Shown here: piece by piece, positions 16,888-26,077 of the stretch
Position numbering within the stretch: the first letter of the stretch is position 1
How the letters are laid out: the number at the start of each line of letters is the position of its first letter
Assembly (NCBI GenBank): GCA_016715075.1
Contig: JADKBK010000005.1
Coordinates: forward strand, 186,001 to 250,000
DNA: 64,000 nt
From: Bacteroidales bacterium
GTDB lineage: Bacteria; Bacteroidota; Bacteroidia; Bacteroidales; VadinHA17
Direction of reading: 5' to 3'
Notes under the pieces: generated by a model
Database searches by the model: none
What the model was told of the DNA's origin: nothing
What the model saw: the letters and a program-made list of their open reading frames with translations, nothing else
Program-made: the position numbers and the translations under genes

Positions 16888-18966
16888 CTAGCTCAAAGGT
16901 GATGATTTATCAAGTGGTAGTGTTATTAAGAAGCAAGTGCCTTCGCCTTCCCTGCTTTCAGCTGTAATAATTCCATTATTTATTTTTACCAGATCCTGAC
17001 AGAGTTTCAGACCAAGCCCTGTACCCTTTTCCTTTTCAGTTCCCTGTGTACTTTCTATTTCAGTTGAGGTGAAAATATATTTCATCTTTGACTCGGGAAT
17101 TCCGATCCCATTATCGCAAACCTTCACCAGGATTCCTTCACCGTTATTTGTTTTATCCTTGAGGAGGATACTTATCCTTCCTCCTCTGGGTGTGTATTTA
17201 ACTGCATTTGAAAGCAGGTTCCTGATGATGATGTCAAGAAGGTCTTTATCAAAATAAGCAATAGAGGAACCAACCTGTGTAAAGGTGACAGATATGTCTT
17301 TATTGTCAGCTGTTTCCTTGAATATGCTGAGGTTTGTGAGTATAATATCGGCAAGGTCCCGTTTTTCAGGAGAGAACTTGATCTTATCTTCCTGACCTCT
17401 TCCCCAGACAAGCATATTTTCAAGGAGACTGATTACAAGCTGTGCATACTGTATACTCGAATTTGCAAAAGTGTCATACTTCTCCTTGTATTCCTTTTCC
17501 TTGAGCAGATTCAACATATAGAGAATATTGACCACAGGGCTTCTGAGATCGTGGGCTATCAGTGAAAAAATCCTGTTCTTAAGATTTATGGTATCAGACA
17601 GCTGTTTATTCTGCATTGCTATTTTGCTGTTCTGGTTCTCAATTTCCTCATTGCGGTTTTTCAATTCCTGTGTACGTTCATTGACGAGGATCTCAAGATT
17701 CCTGTTCATATACTCAAGTTCAAGCTGCAACTTTTCCTTTTCATTGAAAGCCTGAATCCATTTAAAGAGTAAAAGCGCCGCCTGTATAAATACGAATATT
17801 ACCAGCAGATAAGTTAACACATAACCTATAGAGATATTCGCCTTTCCGCTGGCAACCCTTATATCGTGAACACTTCCAAGCAGCAGAAGGAGGAATGCTC
17901 CAAAATAGAGATAGTCAATGAAATTTTTCTTCAGCATACCGGAAACATTTTTGACTATCTGATATATGATCAGAAACACCATACAAGGATAGTAGAGGAA
18001 TGTGATATAGCTGAAGATCTTTACCGGAAGGAAAAGTGTAGCAATAAGCGCAAGGGAGAAGACAATAGTATTTACCCTTGCAACGAAACGTATAAGTGCA
18101 GATGGATAAAGGCTAATTATGAACCATGACCAGCCTATAAGGATACTGTATAATCCTATGTATTCAAACCTGATAATCCAGATCCAATCAAGATCTATCA
18201 GGTTCTGTATCAGGAAATGTGAGGTGAAAAGAGGCCTTATGGCCAGACTGGCTGTTGTTATGCTCAGGAAGATCATAGCTTTATCCTTTGGGGAGAGGAT
18301 AAAAAAGAAAAGAAAGAATACTGCGAACCCCATAAGAAGAGTTATTACCGACCATTCAGCAGCCCATGTATTTGCCATTTGCTTCTGAACTTCTGTAAAA
18401 GTTCCCAATTTTATAGGAAGCCAGAAGCCACCACGCCGATGGTCAAAGTTTGATACATTTACAATAATCCTTAGGGTATCAGTATCTGGTGAGATCCTGA
18501 AAAATATTCTTTTATACTCAGGGGTGGTTTCATTTTCTGTTTTTCCTGTTACCCCGTTGCTTCCCATATATTTCCCATTCACAAAAATGTCATATGAGGA
18601 ATCAAATACAGGCATGTCAAAGGCCAGAGCGCTTTTCAATCCATGAGGAAGCAGAACTGTAAGTCTGTAGGTGGCATATCCGTATTTTTCAGTTTTAATT
18701 TTGTCCTGGGGGTAATCAGTCCAGTATGATGGAACAATACCATAATAGTCGGGTTTGACAGAACCGGAGCTGAAATCATCGGGGCGAAGAATTTTACCCC
18801 AGTAAAACTCCCAATCTCCATTGAGTTTTACAATGAATTTTTCAGGATTGTCAATAACCTTCAGATCCATTACACCTTTAACAGCTTTTGGAACAGATGC
18901 AGTAATATTTGAATTCCAGGCTGGTGCAGACAGTATCGCCAGGAAGATGAAGAGCCTTAATCTCAT
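16888..18966 (-). CDS. 7TM-DISM-type membrane sensor histidine kinase
   Basis: A 692-residue sensor. A signal peptide (1-23) precedes a periplasmic beta-sandwich domain with DWEFYWGK and YATYRL motifs (about 30-195), similar to the extracellular part of 7TM-DISM proteins. Seven hydrophobic segments span about 205-405, then a coiled coil (408-460). The kinase core has the H box IFSLIAHDLRSP with His472, an N box around NLLSNAVKYTP, and G boxes CDNGIGIP and GTGLGLKLC. It should autophosphorylate in response to a periplasmic ligand, perhaps a sugar. No response regulator is adjacent, so its partner is unknown. A near-consensus -7 element (TATCTTTAC) lies about 25 bp upstream of the start. Confidence 0.9.
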   Translation of the reverse strand: MRLRLFIFLAILSAPAWNSNITASVPKAVKGVMDLKVIDNPEKFIVKLNGDWEFYWGKILRPDDFSSGSVKPDYYGIVPSYWTDYPQDKIKTEKYGYATYRLTVLLPHGLKSALAFDMPVFDSSYDIFVNGKYMGSNGVTGKTENETTPEYKRIFFRISPDTDTLRIIVNVSNFDHRRGGFWLPIKLGTFTEVQKQMANTWAAEWSVITLLMGFAVFFLFFFILSPKDKAMIFLSITTASLAIRPLFTSHFLIQNLIDLDWIWIIRFEYIGLYSILIGWSWFIISLYPSALIRFVARVNTIVFSLALIATLFLPVKIFSYITFLYYPCMVFLIIYQIVKNVSGMLKKNFIDYLYFGAFLLLLLGSVHDIRVASGKANISIGYVLTYLLVIFVFIQAALLLFKWIQAFNEKEKLQLELEYMNRNLEILVNERTQELKNRNEEIENQNSKIAMQNKQLSDTINLKNRIFSLIAHDLRSPVVNILYMLNLLKEKEYKEKYDTFANSSIQYAQLVISLLENMLVWGRGQEDKIKFSPEKRDLADIILTNLSIFKETADNKDISVTFTQVGSSIAYFDKDLLDIIIRNLLSNAVKYTPRGGRISILLKDKTNNGEGILVKVCDNGIGIPESKMKYIFTSTEIESTQGTEKEKGTGLGLKLCQDLVKINNGIITAESREGEGTCFLITLPLDKSSPLS

Positions 18967-19083
18967 TAATGAATAATGAAAAGTTTATAATGTAAAGATA
19001 TAATAATTATGCTAATAACCGACTAAGCAGGATTCAGATGAGCCTCAGATGCAGTCAGTCCATAATCTGCACCAAAATAAATT

Positions 19084-19120
19084 AAGGAAAGACATCTGGG
19101 AGATGTCTTTCCTTTGATTT
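19084..19120. terminator. Perfect 14-bp-stem hairpin, terminator-like
   Basis: The left arm AAGGAAAGACATCT (19084-19097) pairs perfectly with AGATGTCTTTCCTT (19101-19114) around a GGG loop, and TGATTT follows. It lies about 118 bp upstream of the histidine kinase start and has no converging gene on its left, so termination of an upstream transcript is not obvious. It may be an attenuator or a dispersed element. Confidence 0.5.
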
Positions 19121-19290
19121 ACCTAAACCCGATCGTAGAAAGCGCCGAATGGCGATAGTTGAGAATCTTAAACCTTCATTTTAACAATTTGCTTATGACT
19201 GCTAAAATGATTCAATAAAAAATGAACTTCAAAATAATCTGTTTGCTCAAATTTATTCTGTATTCAAAATATAGACGTTTTTAAAGCTGT

Positions 19291-19318
19291 TTTGTTGCAT
19301 TGTACAATGTTAATTTTG
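19291..19318 (+). promoter_or_regulatory. Promoter candidate for the glycyl radical enzyme operon
   Basis: TAATTTTG at 19311-19318 matches TAnnTTTG. A TTTG at 19291-19294 lies 16 bp upstream, slightly closer than the usual 19-21 bp. If used, the leader before the activase ATG is about 190 bases, long enough for regulation. Confidence 0.35.
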
Positions 19319-19513
19319 TGTTAAAGTTTAAAAAAAAAGTATAACTTGCACCATCATTGAATCACGATGATTTCAAAACTTAAATATCGGTTTATGATGC
19401 GGCGCCTTGGTCGCAGGCTTTATTGCTGCCTGATGTTCTATAATTGCAGTGATATTCTGTAATCCAGGATATTTAATTTTCTGTTTCCTTCACTCTGTTA
19501 TTACTATCTTTCT

Positions 19514-20323
19514 ATGTCTGCTATTAGCGGTCTTGTTTTCAGTATTAAAAGATATTCTATCCACGATGGACCGGGGATCAGGGTTACTGTTTTCATGAAA
19601 GGATGTCCGCTGAGCTGTAAATGGTGTCATAATCCAGAAGGTATATTTCCATACCAGGAAACAGTTGAAAAAAGTCACAGGTTAGGAGGCAGGGAGTTCA
19701 TTGAGAAAGAACAGGCCGGGAAATTCTATTCCGTTGCAGATATTATTGATGTGCTGGAAAGGGAAAGAGTCTTCATTGATCAGTCAAAGGGCGGTGTTAC
19801 TTTTTCCGGAGGAGAGCCAATGATGCAGTTCGAATTCCTTCTTGAGACCGTAAAAGCCTGTAAGGATCTTGGTTATCATACTGCAATTGATACATCAGGG
19901 TATGCACCTGCAGAAAACTATAAATCAATAATTCCATTTACCGATCTTTTTCTGTTCGACATTAAGCATCTGGATGATAATAAGCATCTTGAGGCCACTG
20001 GTGTTTCAAATACCGGGATCCTTGAGAATTGCAGAATTCTTCTTGAAACATCAGCCGCTGTGGCTCTGAGAATACCTGTTGTGCCGGGTTTCAATGATGA
20101 TGCCGGACATATGGACAGGATTGTTCAGTTTATCCTGTCTGCAAAGACGGATGCTCTTACAGGTATTAACCTCCTGCCATTTCATAAAATCGGAGCATCC
20201 AAATACAGGAGATTTAATCTTCCATATCTCATGAATGGCATTGAGCCTCCTTCCGGAAAATTTATGAAGGAGATTAAAAACAAATTTGCCTCCACGGGCG
20301 TTAAGGTGAAAATTGGGGGTTGA
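19514..20323 (+). CDS. Glycyl radical enzyme activase (radical SAM)
   Basis: Radical S-adenosylmethionine enzyme that installs the glycyl radical on the downstream enzyme. The N-terminal SIHDGPGIRVTVFMKGCP and the CPLSCKWCHNPEG motif (CX3CX2C, residues about 31-38) bind the catalytic 4Fe-4S cluster; VTFSGGEPMMQ binds SAM. Most activases of non-PFL glycyl radical enzymes carry an eight-cysteine ferredoxin-like insert right after the first cluster. Here the corresponding segment (about 40-70) is short and contains no cysteine, so only the radical SAM cluster is present, as in PFL activase. Length 269 fits that form. Its stop codon overlaps the extended frame of the next gene, and the two are clearly one operon. 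Confidence 0.9.
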   Translation: MSAISGLVFSIKRYSIHDGPGIRVTVFMKGCPLSCKWCHNPEGIFPYQETVEKSHRLGGREFIEKEQAGKFYSVADIIDVLERERVFIDQSKGGVTFSGGEPMMQFEFLLETVKACKDLGYHTAIDTSGYAPAENYKSIIPFTDLFLFDIKHLDDNKHLEATGVSNTGILENCRILLETSAAVALRIPVVPGFNDDAGHMDRIVQFILSAKTDALTGINLLPFHKIGASKYRRFNLPYLMNGIEPPSGKFMKEIKNKFASTGVKVKIGG

Positions 20324-20358
20324 AAATATATATTGAAAAAATTAACTGTACAACTGCT

Positions 20359-22728
20359 ATGAAATTATCGGAAAGAGTAAAACGATTACGGGAAAACAGT
20401 CTGGAAGCAGCAGAAACAATAAGCGGTGAGCGGGCGTTATTAATAACGAGGTTCTATAAAAGTGATGAGTCACGTGAATTGTCGGCTCCTGTTAAAAGGG
20501 CAAGGGTTTTTGAATTCCTTCTTCGGCATAAGAAAATATTTATCGGTGAGGGAGAACTTATCGTCGGAGAGAGGGGGCCTGCACCCAAGGAGGTACCAAC
20601 TTACCCGGAAATAAGTCTCCATTCTCTCAGGGATCTGGAAATCCTGAGTTCAAGGGATAAGGTCTCATTCATTGTTCCCAATGATGTAAAAAAACTATAC
20701 GAAAATGAGATCATACCCTTCTGGGAAGGGAAGAGTAACCGTGACAGGATAATGGGACTTATGACACCTGAATGGCTGAATGCTTATGATGCAGGTCTCT
20801 TCACGGAATTTCAGGAGCAAAGAGCACCAGGACATACTGTTCTGGGATACAAAATGTTCAATCCCGGATTTCTTACTCTGAAGGAAGAGATAAATAAATC
20901 GCTTTCAATTCTGGATTTTAATAACGATCCTCTGGCATATGAAAAATCCGAAGAGCTGAAAGCCATGGAGATAGCATGCGACGCTATAATCATGTACGCT
21001 AACCGTCATGCTGTTGAGCTTGATATAATGGCTTCGGTTGAAAAAAATCCTGGCAGGAGGAATGAACTGATAAGAATGGCGGCGGTCTGCCGCAGAGTTC
21101 CTGCGTATGCTCCGGAGACAGTTCATGAGATGTTACAGCATTACTGGTTCATACATCTTGGAGTAATATCAGAACTGAATCCATGGGATTCCTTCAGCCC
21201 TGGACGGCTTGACCAGCACCTTTACCGTGTTTATCTGAAAGACAAGAGTTCCGGCTCTCTTTCCGATACTGATTTGTATGATCTACTTGGATGTTTCTGG
21301 ATCAAATTCAACAATCATCCTTCACCTCCAAAAATGGGAGTAACAGCCAGCGAAAGCAGCACCTACACAGATTTTTGTCTTATAAACATAGGAGGAGTCA
21401 AAGCTGATGGGACGGATGCCGTAAATGAAGTGTCATTCATACTATTGGATGTAATAAAGGAAATGCGCCTGCTTCAGCCCGGTTCCATGGTTCAGATAAG
21501 CAGGAAGGGCCCCGACAGGCTCATTCATAAAGCTCTTGATATTATCAGGACAGGTTTCGGACAGCCATCTGTCTTCAATACTGATGCAATTATTCAGGAA
21601 TTGCTCCGGCAGGGAAAAAGCCTGGTCGACGCAAGAAACGGAGGCGCATCAGGCTGCGTTGAAGCAGGGGCATTCGGAACAGAAGCATACTGGCTTACAG
21701 GATATTTCAACCTCCCAAAAGTTCTGGAACTTACCCTCAATAATGGGTTTGACAAAAGGACAGGCAAGCTTATCGGTCTTGAGACAGGATATGCCTCCGG
21801 TTTCAAAAGCTTCGGGGAACTCATGAATGCTTTCAGGCTGCAGGTCAGCTATTTCATTGATATTAAGATCAGGGGCAATAATGTCATTGAGAAGACCTTC
21901 TCCAACTGGCTTCCGGTACCTTTTCTTTCACTGCTTGTAGAAGATTGCATTGGCAAGGGAAAAGATTATAATTCCGGCGGAGCAAGATATAACACTTCAT
22001 ATATACAGGGGGTAGGTCTGGGCAGCTTAACAGATATGCTTACTTCCATTCGCTATAACATTTATGATAAGCAGAACTATACCTGGGATGAACTAATGGA
22101 GGCGCTTGATGCCGACTTTAAGGGATATGAACAGATACAGTATGACATGATCTACAACACTCCGAAGTTTGGTAATGATGATGATTATGCTGATGAGCAG
22201 GCTGTTGCGGTATTTGAAATATATTATGATTCTATAAACGGAAGACCAACCCCCAGAGGCGGAATTCACAGGATCAACATGCTTCCGACAACATGCCATG
22301 TATATTTCGGAAGCGTCATGAGTGCTTCTGCAGATGGACGTAACGCCTTCAAGCCACTATCAGAGGGAATATCTCCAAGCCAGGGAGCTGACAGGAACGG
22401 ACCAACATCAGTCATTAATTCAGTTTCAAAAATCGATCATCTGCGCACCGGAGGGACACTTCTTAACCAGAAGTTTTCCCCGCAGTTTCTTGAGGATGAG
22501 AATAGTTATGATTGTCTTACAGCATTGATCCGCAGTTACTTCATCAAGGATGGCCATCATATACAGTTCAATGTCGTAAATGCAGATACCCTTAAGGATG
22601 CTCAGAAGCATCCCGAACTGTACAGGGATCTTATTGTCAGGGTGGCAGGTTACAGTGATTACTTCAATGATCTCGGCGAGGATCTGCAGAATGAGATCAT
22701 CAACCGTACTGAGCACGAGGAGGTATAA
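20359..22728 (+). CDS. hypD: Glycyl radical enzyme, trans-4-hydroxy-L-proline dehydratase-like
   Basis: A 789-residue glycyl radical enzyme. I use the ATG at 20359, 35 bp after the activase stop; a TTG at 20320 would add 13 unsupported residues. The thiyl Cys433 lies in GASGCVEAGAFG with Glu435 two residues on, and the radical Gly764 in RVAGYSDYF near the C-terminus. The spacing and the motifs GNDDDYADE, GGARYNT, RINMLPTTCH and HHIQFNVV match the hydroxyproline dehydratase (HypD) branch and not PFL, CutC or glycerol dehydratase. HypD removes water from trans-4-hydroxyproline to give pyrroline-5-carboxylate, normally reduced by ProC; no proC is in this window. Close relatives with other substrates cannot be excluded. 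The enzyme is oxygen-labile. Confidence 0.82.
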   Translation: MKLSERVKRLRENSLEAAETISGERALLITRFYKSDESRELSAPVKRARVFEFLLRHKKIFIGEGELIVGERGPAPKEVPTYPEISLHSLRDLEILSSRDKVSFIVPNDVKKLYENEIIPFWEGKSNRDRIMGLMTPEWLNAYDAGLFTEFQEQRAPGHTVLGYKMFNPGFLTLKEEINKSLSILDFNNDPLAYEKSEELKAMEIACDAIIMYANRHAVELDIMASVEKNPGRRNELIRMAAVCRRVPAYAPETVHEMLQHYWFIHLGVISELNPWDSFSPGRLDQHLYRVYLKDKSSGSLSDTDLYDLLGCFWIKFNNHPSPPKMGVTASESSTYTDFCLINIGGVKADGTDAVNEVSFILLDVIKEMRLLQPGSMVQISRKGPDRLIHKALDIIRTGFGQPSVFNTDAIIQELLRQGKSLVDARNGGASGCVEAGAFGTEAYWLTGYFNLPKVLELTLNNGFDKRTGKLIGLETGYASGFKSFGELMNAFRLQVSYFIDIKIRGNNVIEKTFSNWLPVPFLSLLVEDCIGKGKDYNSGGARYNTSYIQGVGLGSLTDMLTSIRYNIYDKQNYTWDELMEALDADFKGYEQIQYDMIYNTPKFGNDDDYADEQAVAVFEIYYDSINGRPTPRGGIHRINMLPTTCHVYFGSVMSASADGRNAFKPLSEGISPSQGADRNGPTSVINSVSKIDHLRTGGTLLNQKFSPQFLEDENSYDCLTALIRSYFIKDGHHIQFNVVNADTLKDAQKHPELYRDLIVRVAGYSDYFNDLGEDLQNEIINRTEHEEV

Positions 22729-22794
22729 CCTGAACTACCTGAATAGGTATTTTTAAATGTGAGACTATCTCAAAAGGTTAAAATTACTGTAATA

Positions 22795-22885
22795 TTTCCT
22801 TGTCACTAAGGTCTCTGGGAGCCCTCTGTGTAATAAAAATTAAGAACTTTCGCAGAGTTCACAGAGTTATCACTAGAGGTCTCTA
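22795..22885. repeat. CTCTGTG/CACAGAG repeat region
   Basis: One CTCTGTG at 22824 and one CACAGAG at 22860 with further degenerate GTCTCT/AGAGGTCTCT words around them can form an imperfect hairpin. It lies just beyond the glycyl radical enzyme gene and before the convergent SPFH gene. It belongs with the larger copies near 4.65 and 35.3 kb. Confidence 0.5.
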
Positions 22886-22940
22886 GCGTCCTTTAATACA
22901 GCCTCCGGAGTTCATTCGGTAAAACATTTTTTAGGACATA

Positions 22941-23891
22941 TTATTCTGTGTCCCTATTTTTCGGATTTATCTTATCTTTCGTTTCGTTGAATACTGAAGT
23001 GGCAGTTGCGACGATACCTGCAATATCAGAAAGGCTGGCAGGCACAATCATAGTATTGTTTGTTTTCGCCAGATTACCGAATGCATTAAGGTATTGTTCA
23101 GCAATTCTAAGGTTAACGGCATTAAGTCCGTTATCATCAGATATTGCTTTGGCTATTGCTCTAAGACCATTGGCGGTGGCCGTGGCAACCTGTTCAATTT
23201 CAGAAGCCCGTCCTGCAGCTTCGTTTATCCGTCTAAGCTTTTCACCTTCTGATTTAAGGATATACTCCTGCTTATCACCTTCCGCATTATTTATTTTAGC
23301 CTGTTTTGTTCCTTCAGATTCGGCAATTACTGCTCTTTTCTCCCTTTCCGCCCTCATCTGTTTTTCCATCGCATCTTTTATGCTCTGAGGCGGTGATATA
23401 TTCTTAACCTCATAGCGGGTTACCTTTACACCCCATGGTTCGCTGGCTTTATCAACTGCTTCAACAATTGTGACATTGATTGTTTCACGTTCTTCAAAGG
23501 TCCTGTCAAGTTCGAGTTTCCCGATTACACTCCTCATGGTTGTCTGGGCAATCTGGATAGAAGCAAACCTGTAATTATCAATGCCATAGGAAGCTTTCTG
23601 AGGATCAAGTACCTGGAGGTACAGAATTCCGTCAACTTCGACAGCAATATTATCGCGTGTGATACAGATCTGAGGTGCTACATCAATAGCCTGTTCCTTA
23701 AGGGTATGCCTGTACCTTACCTTATCAAAGAACGGGATCAGGATCTGGAAGCCAGCGGTAAACGTTGCCCTGTATTTTCCTAACCTCTCAACAATAATAG
23801 CTGTTCTCTGGGGAACAATCTTAATCATTGATGCAATCAGGATAAATCCCAAAAAGATTACACCAATCAGAATAAAAGTAGTACTATCCAT
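22941..23891 (-). CDS. SPFH/band 7 membrane protein (stomatin/QmcA-like)
   Basis: A 316-residue protein with one N-terminal membrane segment (about 5-25) followed by a band 7/PHB domain (about 25-190; IVPQRTAIIVERLGKYR, RDNIAVEVDGILYLQV, VKNISPPQSIKDAMEKQM). A charged coiled coil of Ala/Glu/Lys repeats (about 190-250) probably mediates ring-like oligomers, and a C-terminal tail follows. Such proteins organise membrane microdomains or quality control with FtsH. It lies 5 bp downstream of an NfeD gene on the same strand, the standard SPFH/NfeD pairing. No catalytic motif is expected. Confidence 0.93.
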   Translation of the reverse strand: MDSTTFILIGVIFLGFILIASMIKIVPQRTAIIVERLGKYRATFTAGFQILIPFFDKVRYRHTLKEQAIDVAPQICITRDNIAVEVDGILYLQVLDPQKASYGIDNYRFASIQIAQTTMRSVIGKLELDRTFEERETINVTIVEAVDKASEPWGVKVTRYEVKNISPPQSIKDAMEKQMRAEREKRAVIAESEGTKQAKINNAEGDKQEYILKSEGEKLRRINEAAGRASEIEQVATATANGLRAIAKAISDDNGLNAVNLRIAEQYLNAFGNLAKTNNTMIVPASLSDIAGIVATATSVFNETKDKINPKNRDTE

Positions 23892-23896
23892 TTCAG

Positions 23897-24349
23897 TTAT
23901 TTTTTAGGTTCAACAATTAATTTGAAATTATTTTTTTCAAGTATCGAAACTCTTTGACCGGTTTTGATTTCAGATGACGATTCAGCGGTCCACATCGTTC
24001 CCTTAAATTCAACTTTACCGGTCTGCAAACCTCCGAAATCTGAAACGGAAAGTGCCTCTTTTCCGGTAAACTCATCCTCAACTTCTGCACTCTTATCATC
24101 TTTACTGTAAAAGAATTTCCTCTGAATAATTTTTCTCAGACCTATGAGTGAGAGTATTGAAGTTACTGCAAAAATAATGATCTGCAGATTGATGCTGGGA
24201 TCTCCGATCAGGCAAACAAGAGCGGTGACCCAGGCACCAAGACCAAAAAAGAAAATGAAGAATCCGGGTATAACCAGTTCCATCAGAAACAGGCCCAACC
24301 CAATGATAAACCAGAATAATTCGGGCTTGGATAATATAAGATCGATCAT
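23897..24349 (-). CDS. NfeD-family membrane protein
   Basis: A 150-residue protein with hydrophobic segments at about 10-30, 32-48 and 52-70 and a C-terminal OB-fold domain (about 85-148; GKEALSVSDFGGLQTGKVEFKGTMWTAES). This is the short NfeD form without the ClpP-like protease domain. It normally partners the SPFH protein encoded 5 bp downstream. The start MIDLILSKPELFW is a good fit. A near-consensus -7 element (TATCTTTAC) lies about 50 bp upstream, which could drive both genes. Confidence 0.9.
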   Translation of the reverse strand: MIDLILSKPELFWFIIGLGLFLMELVIPGFFIFFFGLGAWVTALVCLIGDPSINLQIIIFAVTSILSLIGLRKIIQRKFFYSKDDKSAEVEDEFTGKEALSVSDFGGLQTGKVEFKGTMWTAESSSEIKTGQRVSILEKNNFKLIVEPKK

Positions 24350-24487
24350 GGCTGATATAAATTAGTTATCGTCAGGATAAATAGGATGTCTGAAGTAAAG
24401 ATATAATAAAATAAGTAAGATTCCGATAAAGATTCAATTTTATCATAACAATATGATATTGATATAGTACAGGAATAGGAATGAGGA

Positions 24488-25030
24488 CTATTTTAAAGGA
24501 ATGGTGCTGTTAATATTTTTCATCCATTCGGCAACCTTCCTGGAATAGAAATTGAGATTTTCACAGGTGAAGTCGCCTTCCATTTTAATTATTGTTCCCT
24601 TGTACATCCCTGAACTCTCCGAATATTGATAGCAGATATATTCTGCCGAACCGGCATCATCTGCTTCATTTTTCAGGGCTGAAACTTTGCTCGAAGAAAT
24701 GTTCTTAATATGATTGGAGTATTTCTCCAGTTCTGATTTTGGTATACGTATATCCGAATGCGAGCACATTGCAAGGTTTTCTGCAACCTGATTCTCACTT
24801 ATCCTCAGCTCCCTGTCAGGAAAATTCCAGTGCTCCGGGTTATTGTAGGTTAGTACCTTACCTTCATTGTCAATTATGAACCCGTAATGTTGGTAGTTCC
24901 AGGTGTAATTAACATATTCAAATTCAAAAAGTATTGCCTGTCTGTTACTTATGGCAATATTCTTTTTACAGCCCGTTAGTGCAACTAATACCAAAACAAC
25001 CGGGACTATTGATCTCATTGAATTTTTCAT
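24488..25030 (-). CDS. Hypothetical lipoprotein
   Basis: A 180-residue protein with a lipoprotein signal (hydrophobic VVLVLVALTGC, Cys21 as lipidation site). The mature part has no motif I recognise. It contains ILFEFEYVNYTWNYQHYGFIIDNEGKV in two parts, predicted beta strands, and several aromatic residues, suggesting a small globular periplasmic or surface domain. It is a single gene with 138 bp to the NfeD start and 288 bp to the divergent cytidylate-kinase-like gene. No function assigned. Confidence 0.75.
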   Translation of the reverse strand: MKNSMRSIVPVVLVLVALTGCKKNIAISNRQAILFEFEYVNYTWNYQHYGFIIDNEGKVLTYNNPEHWNFPDRELRISENQVAENLAMCSHSDIRIPKSELEKYSNHIKNISSSKVSALKNEADDAGSAEYICYQYSESSGMYKGTIIKMEGDFTCENLNFYSRKVAEWMKNINSTIPLK

Positions 25031-25318
25031 GCTCTCTCTTTCCTGAAAAAAATCTGCAAAAATCGGACCATAACACGGTAAACAGGGAGCTTAGATGTTG
25101 AAAATTGTTATTTCCATGGTTTTGTTTAACCATGTTGAAAATAAATTAGTATTTGTTGTTTTTTTTTCGTAAATTATAGGTTTATATTTTGAGGTAAAGC
25201 ATTTGATTATAATTACTTCTCATCGCTATTCTAAATTACATAAGTAATTCATTGATAAGATATAATACACCAGGTATTTTAGTTTAACATCTTAAATGAA
25301 TGAAAGGAAAGGGATCAG

Positions 25319-26041
25319 ATGGAAAAGTTTTTTGATTATTTTGATGGCCGGTACAGGGATGCTATACTAAGTAAGCCACTTGACGAAGATGGTCCTGTAA
25401 TTACTATTTCAAGGCTGACAGGATGCGATGCCCGACAGGTTGCCGCAATTCTTGTGGATGACCTGAATCATAAATATGGAACATCAAAATGGAGATGGAT
25501 CGATAAGGATTTAATCTATGCCATTGCAAAAGAACTGAATACAGATACCCAGCGCGTTGAAAATTTTTACAAGGGAATTGAGCTCTCCAATTTTTCAGAA
25601 ATGATTATGGCTTTCTCCGGGGGGTTCGTCAGTGATCTCAGGGTGAAAAAAGCCATTAAGGATGTATTGCTGAGTATTTGTAGAGATGGTTATATTGTGC
25701 TGGTGGGAAGGGGCGGTGTCTCTATCGCACATGACATTACGGATTCTCTTCATATAAGGCTCATAGCGCCATTCTACTGGCGGGTTGAGAATGTTATGAA
25801 GAAGAAGGCAATGGATATCGAGACAGCAGAAGAATATGTTGTTGATACTGACGAGAAAAGATTTCATCTTATCCAGGCCTTTCTGGACAAAAAACCTCTG
25901 AATCTTGATTATCTGTTTGATGCAACAATTAACCGGAGTTCTTTTTCCATTCAGGAAATATCTGAACTCATCATATCGATGTTTGATAAAAAAGTGACAC
26001 GACAGATTTCCGAAAGGAAAAAAGCAAGGAAGGTTTTCTGA
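25319..26041 (+). CDS. Cytidylate kinase-like family protein
   Basis: A 240-residue protein of the cytidylate-kinase-like (AAA_26) family. It has the family layout: ITISRLTGCDARQVAAIL at about residues 29-46 in place of the P-loop, WIDKDLIYAIAKEL near 61, VLVGRGGVSIAHD near 128, and a C-terminal RSSFSIQEISELI element. Ordinary members have a glycine-rich loop after ITISR (for example GSGG); here the loop reads LTGCDARQ, so nucleotide binding is doubtful. No cellular role is established for the family. Standing alone, it is convergent with the malic enzyme gene, 36 bp apart. Confidence 0.8.
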   Translation: MEKFFDYFDGRYRDAILSKPLDEDGPVITISRLTGCDARQVAAILVDDLNHKYGTSKWRWIDKDLIYAIAKELNTDTQRVENFYKGIELSNFSEMIMAFSGGFVSDLRVKKAIKDVLLSICRDGYIVLVGRGGVSIAHDITDSLHIRLIAPFYWRVENVMKKKAMDIETAEEYVVDTDEKRFHLIQAFLDKKPLNLDYLFDATINRSSFSIQEISELIISMFDKKVTRQISERKKARKVF

Positions 26042-26077
26042 AGCAAATCTCTTTATTCTCAGTAGACCGTTTTGTCC

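Larger units (their letters stand above)
18967..19513. other. 547-bp divergent intergenic region
   Basis: The gap between the histidine kinase and the glycyl radical activase holds a perfect 14-bp-stem hairpin at 19084-19114, a small GCGCC-GAAT-GGCG hairpin-like element near 19141-19153, and a -7 element at 19311-19318. Between 19320 and 19513 the sequence is AT-rich with no open reading frame of interest, leaving a leader of nearly 200 bp before the activase ATG. No known riboswitch was recognised. Confidence 0.5.

Noticed and set aside
19121..19200. Riboswitch upstream of the glycyl radical operon
   Set aside because: A small GC hairpin is present but no conserved aptamer pattern was recognised; the evidence is too thin.
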